DNA of 64,000 nt from contig NZ_CP039424.1 in NCBI RefSeq assembly GCF_005877055.1, positions 3,038,001 to 3,102,000 of the forward strand, in the 5' to 3' direction. Of this stretch, positions 20,681-29,556 are shown piece by piece. Made by a program: the position numbers and the translations under genes. The stretch is from Citricoccus sp. SGAir0253. GTDB lineage: Bacteria > Actinomycetota > Actinomycetes > Actinomycetales > Micrococcaceae. Below the pieces are notes generated by a model. It did no database searches. It had not been told where the DNA came from and saw nothing but the letters and a program-made list of their open reading frames with translations. The stretch's first letter is position 1; the number at the start of each line of letters is the position of its first letter.

Positions 20681-20923
20681 TCAGTAGTTGGACGGCGGGT
20701 CGGAGGCGGGGAAGGACTCCTCCTCCCACTCGTCGGCGCGGGCGTCGTCGGCGTCGTGCCGCCTCTTGGCCTCCTCGGCCGCCCGGCGGGCCTCCTCGGC
20801 GGCGTCCCGGGCCTCCTCGGCCGCCTGGCGGGCCTCCTCGGCGGCGTCCCGCGCGTCCTGCGCGGACGCGGGATCCGGCTGCGCCCCTCCCGGAACGCCG
20901 GGGGACAGTGGTTCGGTGCTCAT
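20681..20923 (-). CDS. coiled-coil small protein with FPASD tail motif
   Basis: 80 residues; the start has a GCAGGAGGA site. Residues ~24-52 are four near-exact heptads (DAAEEAR, QAAEEAR, DAAEEAR, RAAEEAK), predicted to form a charged helix or coiled coil, followed by a basic/acidic linker and the tail EEESFPASDPPSNY. It starts with MSTEP like its convergent neighbour. No signal peptide or membrane segment. Function unknown; the shared tail suggests a common binding partner or localisation cue. Confidence 0.75.
   Translation of the reverse strand: MSTEPLSPGVPGGAQPDPASAQDARDAAEEARQAAEEARDAAEEARRAAEEAKRRHDADDARADEWEEESFPASDPPSNY
20768..20851. repeat. four tandem 21-bp units (two 42-bp units) in the coiled-coil gene
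   Basis: Four 21-bp units beginning ggcctcctcgg. Units 2 and 4 are identical and units 1 and 3 differ at one base, so the array is best read as a duplicated 42-bp unit. Each 21-bp unit encodes one heptad, so copy number would change helix length without shifting frame. Confidence 0.85.
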
Positions 20924-20992
20924 GGGGGTCCTCCTGCTCGGTCCTGGTGGTGCCTCGGAGGATACTCCCGCTCCCCCGCGCAGGTCAGGGCG

Positions 20993-21934
20993 TCATCGAC
21001 CGTCCACGGGGTCCCCGCCGCCGTCCAGGGCGTCGGCGAGGAGGTCCCGGGCCTCGCCGGTCGCCGAGCGCCGGGACAGCAGCCAGGCCGCCAGCGTGGC
21101 CAGCAGCACCAGCACGGCGGCCCCGCCGGCCGTGAGGGCCAGCGAGGCCGACTGCAGCCCCGCACCGTCCGAGCGGCCCACGGCGATCCAGGCGAGTCCC
21201 CACGCCGTGGCCACGGCGGGGGCGAACCGGCCGCCGTCGTAGAGCGCCGTGGCCGTGGCCACCAGGGTGGCGGCCACCACCAGCACGGTGGCCCACGCGA
21301 CGGGGCCGATCGGCGCGCCGGAGAAGCCCAGGGAACCCAGCCAGGCCGCCACGTTGGCCAGCGTGGCCACGGTGACCCAGCCCAGGTACAGCCCCTGTAC
21401 GCCGTCGAGCAGGATCCGCTCCGCCCAGCGCCCGGCGGGCCCGCGGCGGGCGGGGGCCGTCGTCGCCGGCCGGACCCGGTACCGGGCGGACTCGAGCACG
21501 ACCAGCACCCGGCACAGGCACGCCAGCAGCAGGACGATCACCAGCACGCTCGCCCCGAGCCAGCCGGCCTGCACGGCCCAGATCCACGCGGCGTTGAGCA
21601 CGATGCCCGCCAGGACCCACGGCCGCGCGGCATCGTGCCGGGCCGAGGCCGCGGCGGGCAGGAACTGCCAGGTCCCGTAGCCGACGAAGCCCGCGTAGAT
21701 CACCGACCAGATCGCGAAGGCGGGGCCGGCCGGCGCGATCCAGGTGCCGTCCTCGCTGAGCCAGCCCCCCGCCGCGGACTGGATGGGGGTGCCGCCGAGG
21801 GCCCCGGAGCCCACGAAGGTGCTGACGATGGCCAGGGCGATGACCACGGCCGTCGTCACCTGCCCGGGGCGGCGGGACAGGAAGCCCGGGCCCCCGGGAC
21901 GGCGGGCGGCGGGGGCGGCCGGCGCGGCGCTCAT
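20993..21934 (-). CDS. TspO/MBR-like tryptophan-rich membrane protein
   Basis: 313 residues with about eight hydrophobic segments. WLSEDGTWIAPAGPAFAIWSVIYAGFV resembles the first conserved block of TspO/MBR proteins, and the later VLNAAWIWAVQAGWLG and GLYLGWVTVATLANVAAWLGS fit the Trp-rich membrane core. It is longer than the classical ~160-residue TspO, like the extended actinobacterial members. The start overlaps the thioesterase stop (ATGA). Ligand unknown; porphyrins are bound by classical members. Confidence 0.7.
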   Translation of the reverse strand: MSAAPAAPAARRPGGPGFLSRRPGQVTTAVVIALAIVSTFVGSGALGGTPIQSAAGGWLSEDGTWIAPAGPAFAIWSVIYAGFVGYGTWQFLPAAASARHDAARPWVLAGIVLNAAWIWAVQAGWLGASVLVIVLLLACLCRVLVVLESARYRVRPATTAPARRGPAGRWAERILLDGVQGLYLGWVTVATLANVAAWLGSLGFSGAPIGPVAWATVLVVAATLVATATALYDGGRFAPAVATAWGLAWIAVGRSDGAGLQSASLALTAGGAAVLVLLATLAAWLLSRRSATGEARDLLADALDGGGDPVDGR

Positions 21935-22443
21935 GACCGGTCCCCGGAGGTGGCCCGGGCGGTGGCGGCCGGGGTGGCGCCGGCGCCCTCTCCGGCGCCC
22001 TCTCCGGACGGGCCGTCCCCGGCGTCGCCGCCGGGCCAGCGCCACTCCTCGAGCCCGGCCCGCTCCGCGTCCGTCAGCGCGCGGGAGGACCCGTCCGGGC
22101 CGACCATCACCATCACGGCGTCCACGGTGAACACGGGGCCGTCCCCCTGCACGCCCTGGTGGCGCAGCGTGAAGGAGCGGGTGCCCACCCGGAGCACGCC
22201 CACCCGCACCTCGAGCGGCACCCCGTAGTGGGCCGGGCGGTGGTAGTCGATGACCTGGCGGGCGACCACCCGGCCGCCCACCGCCCCGGACCCCTCGAGG
22301 GAGGCCGGGCCGTCCAGGTGCACCTGGAAGCGCACGCGCGCCTCCTCCGCGAGGGTCACGACGCGCGCGTTGTTGACGTGGCCCAGCAGGTCCTGGTCGG
22401 ACCAGCGCAGGTCCAGCGGGACGGGCAGGAATCTCTCGGTCAT
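21931..22443 (-). CDS. acyl-CoA thioesterase (4HBT hot-dog family)
   Basis: 170 residues. DLRWSDQDLLGHVNNARVVTLAEEARV is the 4-hydroxybenzoyl-CoA-thioesterase block with the Asp of DxxGHVNN; YHRPAHYGVPLEVRV and VGTRSFTLRHQG follow. A ~35-residue Gly/Ala-rich tail is added. The ATG has GAGAGGA upstream. Probably hydrolyses a short acyl-CoA; the substrate is unknown. A TACGCT -10-like box lies about 137 nt upstream on the same strand (22580-22585). Confidence 0.87.
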   Translation of the reverse strand: MTERFLPVPLDLRWSDQDLLGHVNNARVVTLAEEARVRFQVHLDGPASLEGSGAVGGRVVARQVIDYHRPAHYGVPLEVRVGVLRVGTRSFTLRHQGVQGDGPVFTVDAVMVMVGPDGSSRALTDAERAGLEEWRWPGGDAGDGPSGEGAGEGAGATPAATARATSGDRS

Positions 22444-22600
22444 GGGGTCCTCTCGAGGTCGGCGCCGGCACGGCCGCGGGCGGGTGCCGGCGGCGCGGCG
22501 GCCCTCCGGTGGCGGTCCGGCCGGGGCCGGGTGTCGGTCCATGGTGCTCCCACCCCGGCCCCGCCGTGGTGCTGGGGCCAGCGTACCGAGGGGGCCGGGA

Positions 22601-23281
22601 CTAGGGCACCACCGCGCGCCGGTGGCCCACGTCCAGCACCACCGCGAGGATCCCCAGGAGCCCGACGGCGGCCCACAGGGCGCCCAGCCCCCAGGCCCGG
22701 TAGGCCACGGCGCCGGCGACGGACCCGATCGCGATGGCCGCCCACAGCGCCAGGTACCGCAGCCAGACCACCCGGTTGCCACCGGTCAGCGCGAGGGCCA
22801 GGTGCTGGCCGGTCTTCACGAGGGTGCCGGTCATGTACGTGAGCCCCACGGTGACCTCGCCGCCCCGGGTGAAGGTCCCGTTCACGGCGCCCATCCCGGC
22901 GGCCACCGCCGGCGGCACGGCCGGCCCCAGGCCCGGCACGAGGGACAGGACGGCGGCCAGCAGCACGAAGCCCAGGGAGACCCAGACGGCCGTGGAGCGG
23001 GGGCCGGAGGGCTCGGGACGGGCGGACCGGGCCGAGCGCACGTGCACGGCGAGCGCGGAGGCCACCACGCCCACCACGAAGGAGAGGACCAGGCCCATCG
23101 CCTTGGCCCAGCCGAGCGGGTCGCCGGTGGCCAGGTCCGCCCCGGCCCGGGTGGAGTTACCGGACATGAAGGAGACGAAGTAGCCGCCCAGGTGGATGAA
23201 CGCGAGGCCGTCCACGAAGCCGGCCGTCGCGGTCAGGGCAGCGGCCAGCAGCCCCTGCCGGGGCGTGAGTGATCCGGCCAC
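22601..23281 (-). CDS. DUF1275 (YoaK-like) membrane protein
   Basis: 226 residues from GTG, chosen because GAGAGGAG lies 7 nt upstream. An ATG at 23383 would add a polar leader and run into the divergent promoter. Six to seven hydrophobic segments; TATAGFVDGLAFIHLGGYFVSFMSGNSTRAG is the signature block of DUF1275, and GLTYMTGTLVKTG a second conserved site. The family is thought to be transport-related but has no settled function. Divergent from the yihY-like gene. Confidence 0.85.
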   Translation of the reverse strand: MAGSLTPRQGLLAAALTATAGFVDGLAFIHLGGYFVSFMSGNSTRAGADLATGDPLGWAKAMGLVLSFVVGVVASALAVHVRSARSARPEPSGPRSTAVWVSLGFVLLAAVLSLVPGLGPAVPPAVAAGMGAVNGTFTRGGEVTVGLTYMTGTLVKTGQHLALALTGGNRVVWLRYLALWAAIAIGSVAGAVAYRAWGLGALWAAVGLLGILAVVLDVGHRRAVVP

Positions 23282-23397
23282 CGCAGGGCTCCTCTCCCCG
23301 GTGGGCCCACCGGCCCGCTCCTCCGCCGTCGACTCGACTTTAGCGGCCCGAGGTGGGTTAGATGAGGACAAGCGAGGGAACAACGAGAGGACGTACC

Positions 23398-24519
23398 GTG
23401 CCCATCAAGGACCCGATCGACGCGACATTGGCCATCGCCGACGCCCCGGCACCGGACAGTGACCGCAAGCCGGACAGCCCGCCCAAGTTGACGGGGTCGA
23501 GCCGGAAGTACGCGTTCCGGAGGGCGCTCAAGGAATTCGGCTCGGACGGCGGCACGGACCTGGCGGCCATGCTGACCTACTACACGGTGCTGTCCCTGGC
23601 CCCGGCCCTGCTGGCGATCTTCTCGATCATCACGCTCGTGCTGGCCAACAATGCCGAGACCGTCACCACCCTGGTGGACGACCTGGTCAAGCGGTACGTC
23701 CCCGCGGACTACCAGGGCCTGGTGGTGAACCTCGTCGAGACCATGACCAGCTCGGCCGGCGGGGGCGTGATCGCGCTGGTCATCGGTATCGCCACGGCCC
23801 TGTGGTCGTCCTCGGCCTACGTCAAGGCCTTCTCCCGCTGCATGAACACCATCTACGGGGTCGAGGAGGGCCGCGGCTTCGTCAAGCAGGTGGTGACCAT
23901 GCTGCTGGTGACCCTGGTGCTGCTGGTCGGCGTGGTGCTGATCCTCGTCTCGATCGCGCTGAACCAGTCCCTGGTGTCCGGGGTCCTGGGCCCCATCGCC
24001 GAGCCGCTCGGGTTCGGCGGCGCCCTGAACTTCCTCACGCAGACCTTCCTGCCGATCTGGGCGTGGGTGAAGTGGCCCGTGATCCTCGTGGCGGTGGTCG
24101 TCATGATCGCCGTGCTGTACTACTTCACCCCGGTCGTGAAGCAGCCGAAGTTCACCTGGATCAGCATCGGCGCGGTCGTGGCGATCGTCGGCATCGCGAT
24201 CGCCGGCGTCGCCCTGTACATCTACTTCAGCTTCTTCGCCGGCTACAGCTCCTACGGCGCCATCGGCACCGTCATGGCCCTGCTGTTCGCCCTGTGGGTG
24301 TTCAACATCGTGCTGCTGCTGGGCGCCGAGATCGACGCCGAGATGGAGCGCGCCCGCCAGCTGCAGGCCGGCATCACGGCCGAGGAGATGATCCAGCTGC
24401 CGCCGCGCAGCACGGCCAAGGTGGAGAAGGCCCGGGTGGCCCGGGACAAGCTCGAGGCCGACGGCCGGGTGCTGCGCCTGTCCACCCCGGACACCGTCCG
24501 GGACGGCGACCACTCCTGA
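23398..24519 (+). CDS. YihY/BrkB-family inner membrane protein
   Basis: 373 residues from GTG with GAGAGGA 6 nt upstream. The first ~45 residues are polar, then six membrane segments. Family features: AAMLTYYTVLSLAPALLAIFS, the SSSAYVKAFSRCMNTIYGVEEGRGF loop, and the C-terminal GYSSYGAIGTVMALLFALWVFNIVLLLGAEI before an acidic/basic cytoplasmic tail. Often called ribonuclease BN in error; its real role is unknown. Followed by a strong bidirectional terminator. Confidence 0.9.
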   Translation: MPIKDPIDATLAIADAPAPDSDRKPDSPPKLTGSSRKYAFRRALKEFGSDGGTDLAAMLTYYTVLSLAPALLAIFSIITLVLANNAETVTTLVDDLVKRYVPADYQGLVVNLVETMTSSAGGGVIALVIGIATALWSSSAYVKAFSRCMNTIYGVEEGRGFVKQVVTMLLVTLVLLVGVVLILVSIALNQSLVSGVLGPIAEPLGFGGALNFLTQTFLPIWAWVKWPVILVAVVVMIAVLYYFTPVVKQPKFTWISIGAVVAIVGIAIAGVALYIYFSFFAGYSSYGAIGTVMALLFALWVFNIVLLLGAEIDAEMERARQLQAGITAEEMIQLPPRSTAKVEKARVARDKLEADGRVLRLSTPDTVRDGDHS

Positions 24520-24530
24520 TCCGGGCCCTC

Positions 24531-24574
24531 GGCGGTGCGGGCGGGACTGGTGGGCCAGTCCTGCCCGCACCGCC
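24531..24574. terminator. bidirectional terminator between yihY-like and nuclease genes
   Basis: A continuous stem of about 20 bp, including one G-T wobble, with a 4-nt loop (tggg) lies just after the yihY-like stop and before the convergent nuclease stop at 24659. Confidence 0.85.
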
Positions 24575-24658
24575 TGGACAGGTATCAGCCCCTCGCGTCC
24601 GACGTGGTCGGAAGGGCCTGCGAGCGCCAGCCGAGACCTTCCCGGCCCAGAACGCGGC

Positions 24659-26026
24659 TCACACCTTCGACTTGCGGTACCCGGCGGCGATCGCCGCGGC
24701 CTCCGACGCGAAGCAATTGCGGGAGTTCGTCTGCCCGTAGTGACGCTGACCGGGGACGTGGTAGATCATCGAGTTGTCGTTGCCCTTGATCGGGTGCGAC
24801 GACGGGCACTGTCCACCGCTGCCGCCGACGGCCGGTCCACCGCCCGGCGCCGCCGGCGGGGCCGGGGCCTGGCGCTGCTGCCGCTGCTGCTCCGCCTGGC
24901 GGGCGGCCTCCCGGCGCTGGGCCTCCTCGCGGGCCGCCGCGGCCTGCTCCGCCTGCTGGGCCGCCGACTGGCGCTCGGCCTCGGCTCGGCGCGCGGCCTC
25001 ACGCTCGGCCTCGGCCTGGCGGGCTGCCTCGCGGGCCGCCGCGGCCTGCCGCGCCTCCTCCGCCTGGCGCGCTTCCTCGGCCTTCCGGGCGGCCTCCGCC
25101 TGCCGCTCGGCCTCCGCCTTGCGCTCAGCGGCCGCCTTGCGCTCAGCCGCGGCCTTCCGCTTCGCCTCCGCCTGGCGCTTGGCCTCCGCAGCAGCCCGGC
25201 GTTCGGCCTCCTTGATCGACTCCTGCTCGGCCCTCAGGCCATCGCGGTACTCGACGGCGGCCGGCAGGGCCGTGTCCAGGCGGGCGCGGATCGAGGGTGC
25301 GGTGGAGGCATAGGCCTTCTGCAGCACCACGTGCGCGCCCGAGCCCGCGAGGTCCAGGGCGCCCTCGAGCGCCTGGCCCGCGGCGATCACCGGCCCGGCC
25401 GCCGCCAGGGCTCCCGCCACCCCGGCGGCGTCCGCGGGGATCGCGGCGGGCAGGTCCTCGAGCGGCGGCAGGGCGTCCTGCGCCATGCCGGGAAGCGTGC
25501 AGTCCACGGCCGGGTCGTGCAGTCCCTCGCCGGCCTCCTCGGCCCGCTGCTGGGCCTCCAGCACCTCGTCGTAGAAGCGCTCGTTCGGTTCGTACAGCAC
25601 GGCCACGCCGAGGCCGGCCGCGGCGATATCCGCGTTGACGAGCGAGTCGTCCTTGTACACCCCGGCCAGGGTGCGGCCATAGCGGTCGGTGCGCTCGACG
25701 TCGTAGGCCAGCTCGATCCGGTCCCCGGGCGCCAGCAGCCCCTCCAGGAACTCCGTGGCCTCGGCCCCGAGGCACTGCACCGGCTTCTGCGGGTGCTTCG
25801 TCTCCGGGGTGTCCACGTTGAGCAGCCGGATCCGCTGCGTGCCGCCCCCGAGCCGAGCGTCGACGGTGTCCCCGTCGATCACGCGGACCACCGTCGCCGC
25901 GTCGCGCTCCTCCCCGCCGGACTGGGCGACGGCCACCGCGACCACTCCGCCGACCACCATCCCCGAGACGACGACGCCCGCGACCACCTTGGCCGCCACG
26001 GACCCCAGTGCACCAGAACCTGCCAT
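24659..26026 (-). CDS. secreted thermonuclease-like protein with coiled coil and sunset domain
   Basis: 455 residues. N-terminal membrane segment or signal (VVAGVVVSGMVVGGVVAVAVA), then a staphylococcal-nuclease-like domain (~40-165) with VIDGDTVDARLG, RLLNVDTPE, DRYGRTLAGVY and ADIAAAGLGVAVLYEPN. Next an Ala-rich part, a ~125-residue Ala/Glu/Arg/Lys coiled coil (~260-385), a Gly/Pro linker, and the C-terminal HPIKGNDNSMIYHVPGQRHY...NCFASEAAAIAAGYRKSK, which is a sunset domain. It probably cleaves nucleic acids outside the cell while anchored at the envelope. GAGGGAGAG precedes the ATG. Confidence 0.85.
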   Translation of the reverse strand: MAGSGALGSVAAKVVAGVVVSGMVVGGVVAVAVAQSGGEERDAATVVRVIDGDTVDARLGGGTQRIRLLNVDTPETKHPQKPVQCLGAEATEFLEGLLAPGDRIELAYDVERTDRYGRTLAGVYKDDSLVNADIAAAGLGVAVLYEPNERFYDEVLEAQQRAEEAGEGLHDPAVDCTLPGMAQDALPPLEDLPAAIPADAAGVAGALAAAGPVIAAGQALEGALDLAGSGAHVVLQKAYASTAPSIRARLDTALPAAVEYRDGLRAEQESIKEAERRAAAEAKRQAEAKRKAAAERKAAAERKAEAERQAEAARKAEEARQAEEARQAAAAREAARQAEAEREAARRAEAERQSAAQQAEQAAAAREEAQRREAARQAEQQRQQRQAPAPPAAPGGGPAVGGSGGQCPSSHPIKGNDNSMIYHVPGQRHYGQTNSRNCFASEAAAIAAGYRKSKV

Positions 26027-26161
26027 GACTCTCCCTCGAACCTGCCCCCACCGTGATGACGAGATGAAGCGTACGGCCGCCGCGGCCACCCCGGCGCCGG
26101 CCCGTCGCGCCTCGTCACAGAGGCAATGCCGCCCCGCGCCCCCTGGGTGGAGAATGGGTCC

Positions 26162-26575
26162 ATGGCCGAGACCGCGACCCCGCCCGCACAGCCCGCCGAA
26201 CCCGCCCGGACCACCGCCCAGAAGCTGTTCATCAGGCCCGGGGACACCCTGTTCCTCGGCGGCGGGCACCAGGGCCTGCACGCCCTCCTGGACCCGCTGC
26301 CCGAGGACGTCCTCGTGACGCAGGACATCGGGGCGGCGACCGCCGTCGTGCTCTTCGCCCAGGACCAGCGCTCGCTGGACGGCGTGCTGGACGACTGGCT
26401 CGAGCCGGCCCTGGGCGCCCGCGTGCTGTGGATCGGTTACCCCAAGGGCGGCCGCTCGGACCTGTCCCGGGACACCATCTGGGCGGACCTGCAGCGGCGC
26501 GGACAGGCCCTCAACGGCAACGTCGCCCTGTCCGGGGAATGGTCCTCCGTGCGCGTGCGGACCACCCCCGCCTAG
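26162..26575 (+). CDS. DUF3052-like conserved protein
   Basis: 137 residues, soluble. After a Pro/Ala-rich leader comes KLFIRPGDTLFLGGGHQG and, later, WIGYPKGGRSDLSRDTIW, the pattern seen in DUF3052-type proteins (a Trp/Tyr-Pro-Lys-Gly segment followed by an Arg-Asp helix). Function unknown. A GAGAAT sequence 6 nt before the ATG resembles the leaderless layout of other genes here, though a GGAG lies ~10 nt upstream too. Divergent from the nuclease gene. Confidence 0.65.
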   Translation: MAETATPPAQPAEPARTTAQKLFIRPGDTLFLGGGHQGLHALLDPLPEDVLVTQDIGAATAVVLFAQDQRSLDGVLDDWLEPALGARVLWIGYPKGGRSDLSRDTIWADLQRRGQALNGNVALSGEWSSVRVRTTPA

Positions 26576-26621
26576 TCCCCGCGGTCCCGCCCGCCGCGGG
26601 CCCGCGGCCACCGTCGCCTCG

Positions 26622-26627
26622 TAGACT
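26622..26627 (+). promoter_or_regulatory. -10 box upstream of the UDG-like gene
   Basis: TAGACT followed by gg, in the same context as the lysC (48571) and MFS (47298) -10 boxes, lies about 58 nt before the ATG. A short GGCCGGC/GCCGGCC hairpin sits between it and the start codon. Confidence 0.5.
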
Positions 26628-26684
26628 GGCCCCAGCGGGCCGGCACCCGCCGGCCGGAAGCTGAGACGACAGGGAACCGTACCC

Positions 26685-27323
26685 ATGCGCCGAATGTCCG
26701 ACCCCGCGTACCTCACCGACGCCCGGAACCACCTGCACGGCGAGCACATCGCCCCGATCACCGAGCTCTGCCAGTCCCTCGAGGACCCCGCCAAGGGACC
26801 CGTGCCCTACCTCGACCCCGCCTACGACGTGGACGAGGCGCGGATCCTCGTGCTCACCGCGGCCCCGGGCGAGGGCACCGCCTCCGGTTTCCTCTCCCAC
26901 GAGAACGACGACGACGCCTCCGAGCGCCTGGACCGCGTCCTGCGCTCCGCCGGGCTCGCCCCGCGGTTCACCATCCCCTGGACGGTGCACCCCTGGACCC
27001 AGGAGGGCTACGCCCTCAACCTCACGCGGGACCAGATCACCGCGGGGCTGAAGCCGTTCAAGCGCTTCCTCAAGCAGGTCCCCCGCGTGGTGGCCATCAT
27101 GGCCCACGGCGGGGAGGCCCAGAAGCTCCTGAAGGCCTTCTCCGGCACGATCGGGGGGACCGTCCTGGAGGAGAAGGCGATCCGCGTCTTCGCGCTGCCC
27201 GCCGTCCACGCCCAGGGCGGCGGCCGCAAGGCGGCCCCGGAGGAGGTCGAGGAGCAGATGGTGGAGGCGTACGGCCAGGCCATGCGGCTGTGCGGGGTCC
27301 GGCCGGTCACCACCGACGCCTGA
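26685..27323 (+). CDS. uracil-DNA-glycosylase-superfamily protein
   Basis: 212 residues. ILVLTAAPGEGTASGFLSHENDDDASERLDRVLRSAGL and the following TIPWTVHPW recall motif A and the downstream strand of atypical actinobacterial UDG-fold proteins, and IMAHGGEAQKL with VFALPAVHAQG occupies the place of the C-terminal His motif. The residues are not the canonical GQDPY/HPS set, so DNA glycosylase activity is not assured. Two in-frame ATGs (26685 and 26694) are possible starts. Confidence 0.7.
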   Translation: MRRMSDPAYLTDARNHLHGEHIAPITELCQSLEDPAKGPVPYLDPAYDVDEARILVLTAAPGEGTASGFLSHENDDDASERLDRVLRSAGLAPRFTIPWTVHPWTQEGYALNLTRDQITAGLKPFKRFLKQVPRVVAIMAHGGEAQKLLKAFSGTIGGTVLEEKAIRVFALPAVHAQGGGRKAAPEEVEEQMVEAYGQAMRLCGVRPVTTDA

Positions 27324-27337
27324 CGCCCCCGGACACG

Positions 27338-27373
27338 GGAAGACCCCGGGGGCCGTGGCCCCCGGGGTCTTCC
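27338..27373. terminator. 16-bp perfect bidirectional terminator
   Basis: GGAAGACCCCGGGGGC, loop cgtg, then its exact complement, between the convergent UDG-like gene and catA. A/T pairs at the base (GGAA/TTCC) would act on both strands. Confidence 0.88.
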
Positions 27374-27413
27374 ACCGGAACGGTCGTCGGCGCCGGACGG
27401 CGCCGCGGCGCAC

Positions 27414-28452
<1,039 letters not shown>

Positions 28453-29556
28453 CTAGGCATCCGTCCGGTACCGCGCCAGCTTCTCCTCGTCGATCTCCGC
28501 CCCCACGCCCGGCACGTCGCGTACCGCGATGCAGCCGCCGACGATGGAGAGGGGGTCGGCCAGGAGATCGTCGCTCATGTCGAGGAAGTTGGACAGCTCT
28601 CCCGCGCGGCGGGAGCTGGCCTCGTGGGCGGCGCCGAAGGTGACGGTGGCCAGCGAGCCGACCTGCGTGTCGATCTGGTTGCCCATCGTCACGTCCACCC
28701 CGAGCCCGGTGCACAGCCCCAGGATCTCGGTGGCCTCGGTGAACCCGGAGCGCGCGGTCTTGATGCAGATGGCGTTGCAGCCACCGGACAGCAGCTCCCG
28801 CGAGGCGTCACCGGCGGTGGGCACGGACTCGTCGCCCACCACCGGGATCGGGGACTTCTCCACGAGCCGGCGCCGGCTCATGGCCTCCTTGGCGTCGCAC
28901 GGCTCCTCCAGCAGCGTCAGGCCGAGCCCCTCGGTCCCGCGCAGCACCTCCATCGCCTCGTTGGCGGTCCAGCCGCGGTTGGCGTCGAGGTAGAGCTCCA
29001 CGTCCTCGCCGAGCCCCTCGCGCAGCACGTGGCACGCCTCGATGTCCAGGGCGAGCGGCCGCCGGCCGACCTTGAGCTTGAAGGTGGTGATGCCGTACTC
29101 CTCGCCGAAGCGCAGGGCCTCGTCCAGCAGCTCCTGGGCGGGCCGGAAGCCGAGCATGTGGCTCACGCGCATCGAGTCCGTCCAGCCGCCGAGCATCTTG
29201 TGCACCGGCATCCCGAGCGCCTTGCCGGCCAGGTCCCACAGCGCGATGTCCACGGTGCCCTTGGCCACCTGGTTGTGGATGGTCCGGCGCATCACCGCGT
29301 GGGCCTTCTCCCGGTCGAACGGGTCCAGGCCGATCAGCTGGGGCGCGAAGACCTCCTCCACCACGTTCTTGATGGAGACCTGGGTCTCGCCGTAGGTGTA
29401 CGGCCGCGGCGGGGCGTCGGCCACGCCCGTGACGCCCTCGTCCGTGTGGATCCGCACCAGCACGTGGTCGGCGGTCTCCACCGCACCCGAGGCGAACTTC
29501 AGCGGGTGGGTGTAGGGGATGGCATACGGAATGGCCTCGATGCCGGTGATCTTCAT
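28453..29556 (-). CDS. catB: muconate cycloisomerase
   Basis: 367 residues, enolase superfamily. Converts cis,cis-muconate to muconolactone. Visible: TFKLKVGRR with the KxK base pair, metal ligands in LYLDANRGW, LLEEPCD and VVGDESV, and the later NAICIKTARSG catalytic Lys region, matching the MLE subgroup. AGGAGG-type site at the start; the ATG overlaps the lysR stop. The next pathway gene, catC (muconolactone isomerase), is not in the window. Confidence 0.94.
   Translation of the reverse strand: MKITGIEAIPYAIPYTHPLKFASGAVETADHVLVRIHTDEGVTGVADAPPRPYTYGETQVSIKNVVEEVFAPQLIGLDPFDREKAHAVMRRTIHNQVAKGTVDIALWDLAGKALGMPVHKMLGGWTDSMRVSHMLGFRPAQELLDEALRFGEEYGITTFKLKVGRRPLALDIEACHVLREGLGEDVELYLDANRGWTANEAMEVLRGTEGLGLTLLEEPCDAKEAMSRRRLVEKSPIPVVGDESVPTAGDASRELLSGGCNAICIKTARSGFTEATEILGLCTGLGVDVTMGNQIDTQVGSLATVTFGAAHEASSRRAGELSNFLDMSDDLLADPLSIVGGCIAVRDVPGVGAEIDEEKLARYRTDA

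Noticed and set aside
23281-23383. Longer DUF1275 protein starting at the ATG at 23383
   Set aside because: The extra residues are polar and unlike the family, there is no ribosome site, and the frame would run into the divergent yihY-like promoter. The GTG at 23281 has GAGAGGAG.
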